From Diplocarpon mali (Eukaryota > Ascomycota > Leotiomycetes > Helotiales > Drepanopezizaceae): a DNA stretch of 64,000 nucleotides. Below are positions 55,113 through 64,000 of the stretch, piece after piece. The stretch spans positions 1-64,000 of the forward strand of contig JAENRP010000225.1 in NCBI GenBank assembly GCA_024741835.1, given 5' to 3'. A program made the translations under genes and the position numbers. Below the pieces are notes generated by a model that did no database searches, was not told the DNA's origin, and saw nothing but the letters and a program-made list of their open reading frames with translations. Position 1 is the stretch's first letter; the number at the start of each line of letters is the position of its first letter.

Positions 55113-58100
55113 GGCGATGGTGGTGCTAGTAGTGATAGTGGTGATGGTGGTGGACGAAGTGCTGTTGTAGGTGCGGTGAGAAGTGGAAGATGGTGGTACC
55201 ACCTAGAGTATTTCAGTGACTAGATTGCAGTTTGATAATAGGTGATCTCATACCTTAGTTGGCACTCGGTAGTAGGAACCTGTGCGAAATCTGGCTGAAT
55301 GCGCTCGATGTTGTTGTTTTTTGATCTCGTTGGTTGTAGCGTGCGATTGGTAACCTGAGTATTGTAAACTTGGGCCAGAGAGCTGTATCATATATCTCTT
55401 ACTTGCTCATGGGCTTGCTATTGTGCTTGTGCAGATCATTGTTCTGGTGGAGCAGTCTCGCGGGAAGCGATTATGCCAGCAACAATATAGTATTGTGACC
55501 CCCGCCCCCCTTTGATGCTCGCTTAGGTCACGCATAGTGGTTCTCGCCCTCAAGCGACCTCGACAAATTTTCTAGGTAGGTAAAATTGTAGCGAGGTTGA
55601 GACCAAGAAAATATCTCGCGGAGAGATGGGTTATGAAAATGCTGGGGCTGTTTCCTAGATTTCTTTCCTGCAATATAGTTATATACATGTGATGTGAAAG
55701 TGGCATAATGAAAAGCCACATACGACCTATTCTCGTCATATTTCCTCTCGGTAAATTTTATTTTTGCGCGATTCGGGTTATTTCCACCGACATCTTGTTT
55801 CAAAAGCTGGGCTCAAAGATATCGACTATAGATTTAACTTTGATGTATTAGGCTCTGGTCACATTTGAAATTGTAAGCAACTTGAATGTTAGGCAGAGTT
55901 CCACACCTGTAAGCCTTTTCTAATTACCAAAAGATCAATTGTACATGAGTTATATCATCGATATACTGATACCGAGTCTATCTTATCAGTAGAATTGGAG
56001 TAACAAGAGCTTGCCCGAAATTGTTATTGCCCTTAAATACCACGGGCGGCTGGTTTGCATGTTTGCTTCTCACCTGATGTCCGCTCAGTCAAACAGAGTC
56101 TACAACAAGCAGCAAACTAGCTTGGCTCCCTCTTCCCATCCAGACCTCGCCTATTATATGCAGCTGCAGTACATACAGAGCTGTAGACTCAACAATCACT
56201 TAAAAAATCGGAATATTAACATAATCGGATTTCCTTCTCTATTCACACCCTAAGTGAGTGACAGCCCCTGAATAGTCCAGAGTAAGTGAGCGGGACCCTG
56301 GCAGTTGCATATGGCCCTCAAAACGCAGTTACATCACAAACCTGTTTAAGGTTTGTAAGACCTGGAAAAGACAAAGCTTCCATGAAATAGTTCTTATAAA
56401 GCTCATAGTGGGAAAAGCAAGAACCTTTTCGCTGTCTCGTATTTGTCAAGCAAATATACCCTGCATGAGCAAACTAGGCACTATCCTGCGGAAGAGTAAC
56501 AACAAAAAGTGACACATAAACAAAACTTCAATTGAAAGAAAGTCTTATGGTGCGCATGTAGTTCATAATATATTTGAAAAATATATTAAGCTTGAATTGA
56601 TATTTTTAGGTGAATAGGGAGAGACGGCCTGCGCGAGCTTGCTACGAGGGGGAGAAAGAACTCGCGACATCTGATACTTAGCAGCATGAGATCTGCGTGT
56701 TGATCAATAGCAAGATATTCAACGACAGAGTTTGGAACACTGCTATGTCGAAAAGGCATCAGGGAGGGTTATTCCTTGGTCTGAAGCAGACTTGGGGCCT
56801 GGGCCCCTGCATACTTGTCTCAAGCAGTAAACAAACAGATGCTGAACATAAAACGTCTCCATATTTTGCTGCATTTGTTGATATGCATCGCTCTGAGCCT
56901 CTCTTTCGCTTAAGAAACCTTGAGAAAGCCTTTGTAAATACTTAAATACCAACTGCCTGGGTCTGACATCTTCCAAAACAACCCAAAAAGCCATCAGTAT
57001 GGCGCGAAATATACCGCTTAAAGGAAAGGCAGAAGAACAGCCTTCTTTGGTGATAGATTCAACCTCTTTGTCAGATGAGGTGTACCTAGAAGAAGTTGGC
57101 CCTTATGTTGTACCGACGAAGACACAACACCATTCGGTACTTGTATGATAAGCATCTCTCTGTCTACTGCATCTGTATCGAACGAGCCCTCGCATCCACT
57201 ACTACTTGGAGAATCATCGTTTGTGGCTATGTCGTTGCTTTTATTTTCCAACCTCTCATTGTCAGGCTTGCATGGTGGATACGCAGGAAATTCATAAGGG
57301 CAGTGTTTGACAATGAGCCCCCTTACTAGAATTAAGAGGCTTTAACATATGTAACGATAACATGCGCGAAGCGAGATCACTCCGTGTACTTGACAATACT
57401 AACCTTGATGCCCAGATCCGCTCAGAGCCGTTGTCGAGATCGGAGCCGTAGTGATTAGGTTGGATGAGGTCTTGCTCGTGTTGGTACGCAGATTACTCTT
57501 ATGGACGCTCGCTCCCCTTATTCTTAGGATCATCCTGTAATTGTATATCACATGGAGTCGGGCACGTTTCGTAGGGACCTCGGACGGGTTTCTGGTCGAG
57601 GGCCTCGGCGGGGATAGCATTCACAGGCTTGGAGGAATAGAGAAGGGGAGGCAATTCGGGGGTATAAAGGCACGATACCGGCCCTCTGTAGAATGGTAGA
57701 CTTTATAATTTGACCATGCTTTGACTGTCTCGTCCTCCTTCATTTCACGGTGAAATATTGATACCGGTACTGCACCTACAGCTCGGCATCAGAAAAATGT
57801 TGGAACCCTTGATAGAAGCAGTTGGGCTTTAGTAAGATATAGAAAAGAAAAAGGCCCATGAGAAACAGAAACAGGAGGCTGAAGAGAGGGCGGAAGGTCA
57901 GGCTCGAGCGGGCGAGTCTGTCAAAGCAAAAGTTGGGAGAAATATCATATGAATAGTAATTTTGATGGGTCTGAAGAGACTGAATTTGTTACCCAGCTGG
58001 ACCAAGTGGAAAAATAGGTGTCGGAATCAATAACTTTTATTGAATGATAACATCAATTTGAAACTATGTTGATTATGTTCACCAAGTGTGGTGAGGTGCT

Positions 58101-58532
58101 CCTGTTACAGAATGTCCAATCTGAATGCTGTGTCATGGCTGGCCCCCGTAGAAAGATTTCAGAGAGTAATACGAAGCAGTTGTTCAAAGATAAGATGCGA
58201 AGCAAAAGGAGAGGGAAAGTCTCCTCACAACATGCCATTAAGCTCATGATCACGTGTTGAGATCATCGCGTCGTCGCGTCTTACTATATAGAGGTCCTAG
58301 CTGCTCAACGCAACCATCCTCGACGATTACATCCATCTAAAGGCATAGATGATCAAACATGCGTTGAACTCATGTGTCGTCTTGAGATTATTGGTACTTT
58401 CCTTTTGCTGAAGCAAGATCTCGTCGACAAGATCGAGCAGTTCAATGGCCGCAGAGGAGACAGAGTTCCGTACGTGTAACACAGTTAAGCCCACTTCAGA
58501 TTTCAATGGCTCACATTTTTCAGATCCCCACC
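55113..58532. other. gene-poor AT-rich region with an LTR copy
   Basis: No intact gene is supported. A 49-codon frame at 56999-57148 (MARNIPLKGKAEEQPSLVID) is coding-like but isolated. An LTR-like repeat lies at 57478-57797. Just after it, 57840-57950 encodes a Lys/Glu-rich stretch (KIEKKKAHEKQKQEAEERAE) reminiscent of the C-terminal tails of some fungal DDE transposases, but this is weak. The last part is the promoter of the GCP4 gene. Confidence 0.4.
57478..57797 (+). mobile_element. solo LTR-like element, less mutated copy
   Basis: Homologous to 37815-38140 over about 320 bases. It keeps more G and C in CpA/CpG contexts (GTCGGGCACGTTTCGTAGGG versus the T/A-richer 37-kb copy). It contains GGTATAAAGGCACG, then GATACCGGCCCTCTGTAGAA, and ends around CCGGTACTGCACCTACAGC. 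No internal retrotransposon genes and no second LTR nearby, so a solo LTR is the best reading. The boundaries are approximate because no target-site duplication was resolved. Confidence 0.6.
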
Positions 58533-60821
58533 ATGCTCCACGAAATACTCCTCTCCCTCTCCGGCCACCCCTCCCCACTCCTCACCGCCGACCACTCATC
58601 CCCAAACTCGATCCTCTCCCCTTCAGAGAAAGCCCTCCTTTCGTCCATCGCCCACTTAAGCAATCTACACTGTAAACTGCTTGCCCATACTGCTGCCATA
58701 GCTATCTCGCATCCTTCCAGCATCTGCCAGGCTGTTGCAACGGCTATTAAGTCTACACATCTAGCAAATTTTCAGCGCAAAATATTGGAGGTTGAGGATG
58801 CGATATTACAGAAAGATGCAGGTATTGTAGGGGCATATAATCTTGTGCCACTCACATCTATAGTCGGCGAGTTCTCGGAATGGACCAGGAGAATGGAGTG
58901 GTTCCTGGAGGTGGTCGAATTTATGATTCGGGGTCATGCCGGGGGAAGCTGTACCGGAGCTATGTCTATTAATCGATTGTGCGAGGCTATGAAGACAGGA
59001 TATGCCGATGTTGAAGAGGCCGCTCTCAGTCTCGTTAGGGTTGCGGAGACTGCTTGGTTGAAGCAGATTTCTGCTTGGGTTCTCTATGGAAGATTGCCGA
59101 GTTTTGGCAGGGACGACTTCTTCGTCCAGATGGTTCATGGCGATGCACAGGTGAGGTGTGAAAATGGATAGAGGAAAAACGCTGACATGGATTAGGAGTT
59201 CCACAGCAAGCCCGAACTACTACCTGCATTTGTTTCGGCGCCTACAGCAAACTCGCTGCTCTTCATTGGCCGGTCCCTAAATCATATTCGAGTCAAAGGA
59301 GCATCTAGTGCGAGATCCCCGGAATTGGACTTGCTGTCCTCCCACCTGCAGCAACTTTCGGCGCTGAAGTTCCCCATCAACGGCGCCAATTTCTCTAGAG
59401 TGATCGCTTCGATCAGGATTTCCTTATCGCAGACTACTCTTCAAAAGCTATTGCCGTTGTCCAAGGTTATAGAAATCCTCACACTGCTACGAGAGTTTTT
59501 CTTACTTGGTCGCGGCGAGTTTGCCATTGCCTTGATCACCGAAGCTGATGAAAAAATACGTTCACGCTGGCAAAGGTCTGACACTATAGATTACGACAAA
59601 GGTGATGGCCTCGGGAACATCGTGGTTAAAGATGGCGAAGTCTCTGCGGTATTGGCGCGGACATGGGCAGCCATGGGATCATTGAAAGGCCAGTATGAGG
59701 AAGATCAAGATGAGGACGAAGTGCTTGAACTTGCTAGAGATCTTGTGCAGCTTATAATCACCAAACCAACCTCCGCAACCCCCTCGAAAGGTTCACATCC
59801 AGCGTCCTTAATAGCATCAACTCCATTCAAGAATTTGTTAATTTCGGTCCCGGTAATATTGTCGCTTCGCATACCTTCGCCGTTAGATATTTTTCTCACC
59901 CCAGCAGATATCCAAAGCTGCTCCAGTATCAGCGCGTACTTGCTCTCAATACGCAGAGCACATTTGCGTCTCACAGATCTATGGAAAATCACCTCACTGC
60001 GACGAGACCATCCAGCTCCGCCAGGGCCTCCATATGGAAGCTCGACTGGCGGGCGCAACAAGGTTCGCACCATACGCAGCCGTGGCAAGGAGAGATCTCA
60101 GGCCATGCGGAGTGTATGGGCAACCAGTAGCGCAGCAGTATTCTTCCTTGGAGAGACAGAAGCATATCTCCAAGGTGAGGTCGTGCAAGGCACGTGGCTT
60201 GGTTTCATGAAGTGGTTGAAGGGTGAAGGTTCAAGACCGACATCAAAGAGCTCATTGAATGAAGAAGAAGATATTTGGCTGCAGGCGGGACGAGAGCCCA
60301 AAATGCAAACCACTAGCCATACACATGATCCGCAAACGTTGGCAGATGCTCACAGAAGATACTTGTCTGCGCTAGCAACAGGTATTCTGCTGACTAACCC
60401 TTTATTTACCGATCCACTGTATCGTTTACTCCAGCAAATTGATCATCTGGTAGCACTTGTCTATCGAGTCCACTCTATCTGGCAATCCCTGGACTTGGAA
60501 GCCGATGAAGGTGTTGTAGATGCCTTCTTGGACCTCCACAAAGAAGAAAAGGATATCAAAGATCAACTGGTCACCGTCGCAGCCCGAGTGAAAGCTTCTA
60601 TCGAAGAGCTTGTTAACTGTCTGAGGAATATAGACCAGGAAAAAGAAGGCTGGGAAGACGGCTTTGCTGAACTGGTACTTAGCGAGGAAGGCGTTTATGT
60701 CCCAGCCAAGGTTGGGAGAGTGGATCGACTACTGATGAAGCTGGATTTTGGCGGTTGGTTTGATGTGGGCAAGAAGGATGGCGGGGCTCTGAATGGTCTG
60801 GACAGTGATTACGATATATGA
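58533..60821 (+). CDS. gamma-tubulin complex component 4 (GCP4) homologue
   Basis: Two exons, 58533-59150 and 59196-60821, with a 45-nt phase-0 intron (GTGAGG to ATTAG), give about 747 aa. The start MLHEILLSLSGHPSPLL matches the characteristic beginning of GCP4 proteins (an ATG nine codons upstream is in frame but not conserved). Spc97/Spc98 family features are GAYNLVPLTSIVGEFSEWTR, FLEVVEFMIRGHAGGSCTGA, WVLYGRLPSFGRDDFFVQ and, in the second exon, SLLFIGRSLNHIRVKG and IEILTLLREFFLLGRGEFAI. The C-terminal GRIP2-like part has VFFLGETEAYLQGEVVQGTW and LYRLLQQIDHLVALVYRVHS. GCP4 is part of the gamma-tubulin ring complex shell that nucleates microtubules at spindle pole bodies. Assignment is firm at family level and good at GCP4 level. 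Confidence 0.9.
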
Positions 60822-61572
60822 AGTATTGATTGCGGCGATACCCTGGCGTTACCCTGGGTTTTTAGGAGGACGGAAGGTCGATTTACGATCTGAGCTTGTA
60901 AGTATCAGCATGGTGTATGGTAATCATCAACCATGCTAACGAGCAAAGACTCGCGCGGTATGTCCTAGCAATACAAGTAGCTTTTCCGCCTCAGAATCCA
61001 AGCCGAACACTCGGACATGCCTCACCGCACCCAACACTAACAGTATCCAGGCCGGAACCCACCAGCTTCCCAGGCCTATTTGTAGCTGATTGAAACCGTA
61101 CGACAACCTGCGATGGCCATTCAAACCATAAATTCGCGACAGCGTTTTTGGGATTTGCAGCGGCAAGCCGCAATTGCTGACTCTCCCTGAGCCATAGACT
61201 TCTGCAATCATCACACGCTGTCGACACGAACTAGGCACTGTACCGGTCTTTGCGGCATCGCTCACATCTTATACTATCAGCAGCTTGTCGATGTATTTCA
61301 ATTTACGGATAGGAATAATTTCAGTTGGTCTTGGTCAGCTTGTACAGCTTTTCTTGATGCTTTCTTCGGGGCTCCAAGGACAGTCTTTACCCAACTGCTG
61401 CCCATATTCTCCAATTCAACATCCATCTTGGAGCTCTTTGAAATATCACTTATGGTTGAACTGCATAATCTTTTCCAGGTGCGCTTTTCATTGGTTCGAA
61501 TCTTGCATAAAATCAGACGACGGAACAAACCAGACAAGACACCCAACATCAACCAGAGGATTCCAAACCTCT
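60822..61572. other. region with unsupported minus-strand frames
   Basis: Minus-strand frames 61265-60936 (MSDAAKTGTVPSSCRQRVMI, with a hydrophobic WWVPAWILLVLGAVRHV) and 61576-61298 (MKRFGILWLMLGVLSG) are the most protein-like, but neither has a known domain. No splice joining them is convincing. I leave this unassigned. The right edge is the 3' flank of the gene at 61573-62403. Confidence 0.3.
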
Positions 61573-62403
61573 TCACTCCTCGTCCTCTCCACCGTCAGTC
61601 CACACCTCCCCAAATCCCAACTCCAACATACATCTCCCCAGTTTACTCTCCTCGTACACCTCGTAACACTCCACTGCCGTCCTTCTCCCACCCTCCAACA
61701 CCTCCCGTCTCGGGAACCTCTTCAGGCCCGCCAGCCTCTCCCTCTTCTCCTCCCTCATCGTCTCCCTCGCAATCCGGTTCATCTTCCTCCTCCACCCCGG
61801 CTTCTCATCCTCCCGGAACGCCAACCAGTAGTCCTGGGTCGGCCATTCCTCCGGCCCGAACTCACCCTCACTCAACTCCCACATCTCCCTCCGCCGTCGC
61901 GCTCGCTCGTTGCGCTTGGCCCGCCGGGCCGCGCCCTCGGCTCGCTCCATGGCCTCGTCGGAGTTGTCGTGCCAGCTGTGCGTCCGGGGATCGATCGGCT
62001 CGGGCAAGTACCCGGGACCCATGTCGTTGGGAACCGGGCCCTGCTCCTGCGCGGCGCATCGCAGGTCTTCGAGCACCCACGCGGCGAGCTGCTGGGCGTC
62101 GCCGCCGTCGGGGACGATTGGGTTGAGGAGGAGGCCGTCGGAGTTGGTGGAGCGGAGTGGCCAGATGGTGAGGGGTGAGGGAATGGCGGCGGGGATGTAG
62201 GGGGGTGGAGGAGGAGGAGGAGGGGGGGGTGGTGGTTGCTGTACCATTGCCACCAGAGCCGGGGCGTGCTGCTGTAGCGCCGCCGCCGCAGGTCGTCGTC
62301 GCCGTCCGATCGTCGCACTGGTGATGCCCGGAAGCAGAGCACCCTTTTGGGAGCGAGTCTTCCTCTTCTCGTTCTGCTTCATCGATCTGGTTGTCACCGC
62401 CAT
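61573..62403 (-). CDS. proline-rich hypothetical protein, 276 aa
   Basis: Single exon on the minus strand, starting MAVTTRSMKQNEKRKTRSQK. A basic N-terminus and an Ala-rich stretch are followed by an uninterrupted run of about 14 prolines (from the GGA/GGG tract at 62200-62236) and YIPAAIPSPLTIWPLRSTNS. A more globular half comes next: GDAQQLAAWVLEDLRCAAQE, PIDPRTHSWHDNSDEAMERA, a basic RRAKRNERARRRREMW helix, and WPTQDYWLAFREDEKPGWRR. It ends ELGFGEVWTDGGEDEE. I recognise no family. The long plus-strand frames over the same bases are antisense shadows with Pro/Leu-rich low complexity. Codon use on the minus strand (G/C at third positions) supports this strand. Confidence 0.5.
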   Translation of the reverse strand: MAVTTRSMKQNEKRKTRSQKGALLPGITSATIGRRRRPAAAALQQHAPALVAMVQQPPPPPPPPPPPPYIPAAIPSPLTIWPLRSTNSDGLLLNPIVPDGGDAQQLAAWVLEDLRCAAQEQGPVPNDMGPGYLPEPIDPRTHSWHDNSDEAMERAEGAARRAKRNERARRRREMWELSEGEFGPEEWPTQDYWLAFREDEKPGWRRKMNRIARETMREEKRERLAGLKRFPRREVLEGGRRTAVECYEVYEESKLGRCMLELGFGEVWTDGGEDEE

Positions 62404-64000
62404 CTTTGCTGTCGTTAAGTGTCGGACTCGAGGTTGGGAATGTGAAGTTGACGGATGTAGAGACGGAAGATGTTTGCGAAGAAGAAAATGAAATCAAAAT
62501 CAGAGTCGCATGATAACGTGTATATATCCTTCCTGGATCTCTCAACAATATATAGGGATCTCCTATTGTGACTGCTCCCTGCCTCCTGCTTGGGTTGCTA
62601 TTGTGAGAAGTTAAGCGAGAGCCCCCTTTTTTTTAGTATTGTGGCTAAGCGAGGCCGACAGCTACCATCGAACAGCATAAACTGCTCCGACGACATATAT
62701 CCGGGCTTAGAATCCTCAGACTCATATCCAGAAGTCATTGCTGCTATCTCCAGCTTATCTGAGCCGAGAACTTGTCTCGGATCTGTCTAATCCGCGATAC
62801 TCATCTCGCTCACACATTAGCCTGATTTTCTTCAACTCGAAGGGCGCAATCTAGGCCGAAGGCTAAGCGAGTATTGCTCTTACGGGGGAATTTTATAAAT
62901 GCGTATTCATTCGCAGGCGACAAGGAAGGAGAAATGCAATGCCGAAAGTCGGCCTCGAAATCAAGTGAGAAGGTTGGGAGCTAGTTGAAAGCTCTCGTGA
63001 GTCGAGATTTAAATTCTCAATAAGTCGGGAAACGCCTTGGATTTGAACACTCAACGCCCCGGGTGCATCTCTTGGAATGACTCCCTCCTGCCATTACTAT
63101 GTGCTTTGAGTTTCGGATGGTGAGAAGATGTTGGAGATTTTGATAGACAAGGAAGACATTTCTCGAGTATGTTGCCCCCCAGGGGTCTGTTTTTATGAAG
63201 TACTAAAAGATTGAAAAACATGGATTTCTTTTAGCTCTGATGAATTTACCGCAGTTTGATGCTTTACGCGGAAAATCTGGTAATGATTGAAACCAAGAGA
63301 AAGTTTGTAGTTGAGGGTTGAGGGTTGAGTGTAAAACTGAATACTTTTAGGAACTTTGTGTCTATATATTATCTGAGAATAGAACACTTCATTGTCAGCA
63401 TTTCTCTGACTCGCGATGGACCCGAGGAACGTGAATTTCTTCTTCGGGCTCATGATCTTCTATTGTTTGCTCACGTCCCGCTCGAATCCAGCGGGCGGAC
63501 TTTTCAGAAATAGGCGCCTGGTTCTAAACCTAGCATACACAGTTTCAGCAGTGACGAAACCAAAAACTTCCCCACGGGGCAGGATTCGCAAATCTTGCTA
63601 AGTGAAAATAACGGTTGTTTTCCAGCATGGACATGTGCAAAGAGAACACTAAAGTCTCGTACTTTGGGTGTACGGCAACCACAGAATCAGGGTGAGGTGC
63701 CGGGGCTTTCCGTCCGCCGTGAGAGGTAGGTTTCGGGACTCGGTCGGTTGCGATTGCGGGGATTAACAATTATGGGCCTACGGCTTAATAAAGAAACACA
63801 GAGTTCCGAAGCGGAGACGGGGTACAAAGAACCAGGTTTTGCTCGTGATATCGGTAAGATTCAAATCACCCCCAAAAAACAGAAGAGCTAGCTTATATAG
63901 GGGACTTTACTCTAGGAGAGATCAGTGTTCAATCTTGGGATGAACATTATGACGAAGTGTGATTAACACCGAGCATACAAGAGACGGACCTCGCAAGCAT
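62404..64000. other. intergenic region, no supported gene
   Basis: Short frames below 90 codons on both strands with no recognisable content. An inverted-looking T8/A-rich spot occurs near 62627. No RNA gene or transposon ends recognised up to the window edge. Confidence 0.4.

Noticed and set aside
57840..57960. Possible transposase C-terminal tail
   Set aside because: Only a Lys/Glu-rich stretch is visible, with no DDE motif or inverted repeats nearby, so it is too weak to call.
61285..62178. 297-codon plus-strand open frame
   Set aside because: It is antisense to the minus-strand proline-rich protein at 61573-62403 and consists of Pro/Leu/His low complexity from GC-rich codons. It has no domain or plausible start context.

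Overview
The window looks like nuclear DNA of a filamentous ascomycete (Pezizomycotina; Leotiomycetes/Helotiales is my best guess from protein style, not tested). Genes carry short introns (about 46-137 nt) with GTRNGT donors, CTAAY-type branch sites and YAG acceptors. Housekeeping proteins are clearly fungal. AT-rich gene-poor blocks hold diverged, RIP-like repeats. There is one 33-N assembly gap at 44611-44643.

Layout. 1-9 kb: a Ser/Thr-rich GPI-anchored wall/surface protein, an SH3BGR (thioredoxin-fold) protein with a long charged repeat tail, and a fungal amidoligase-family protein. 9.7-19 kb: a small hypothetical protein, a decayed hypothetical locus, RNA polymerase II subunit RPB7 (minus), an MPO1-type (DUF962) dioxygenase (plus), a Cys-rich hypothetical protein (minus) and a fragmented second Cys/acidic locus (minus). 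19.9-21.8 kb: an NTF2-like protein with three Gly-Asp-Gly-Met-Gly-Gly repeats. 22-26.5 kb: AT-rich repeat block. 26.5-37 kb: a dense housekeeping island with RPS17 (eS17), RTR1 CTD phosphatase, BBC1 actin-patch SH3 protein, an RNase H-like protein lacking two catalytic Asp residues, and mitoribosomal MRP51. 37-44.6 kb: a second AT-rich block with copies of the 24-kb repeat, an LTR inserted into one of them, and a deleted Tc1/mariner element. 44.7-49.9 kb: a complete ten-exon PDR-type (ABCG) transporter. 50-58 kb: gene-poor, with a frameshifted 2EXR-like gene, a small basic protein and another LTR copy. 58.5-62.4 kb: a gamma-tubulin complex component 4 homologue and a proline-rich hypothetical protein. 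62.4-64 kb: no supported gene.

There is no obvious operon-like or biosynthetic cluster. RPB7, RTR1, RPS17 and MRP51 are basic gene-expression functions, BBC1 and GCP4 are cytoskeletal, and the ABC transporter sits alone beside repeat-rich DNA. The most notable observations are the nested, RIP-like repeats in three copies, the Tc1-derived miniature element that still encodes the transposase C-terminus, two loci broken by single-base shifts in homopolymers, and the apparently inactive RNase H-like protein.
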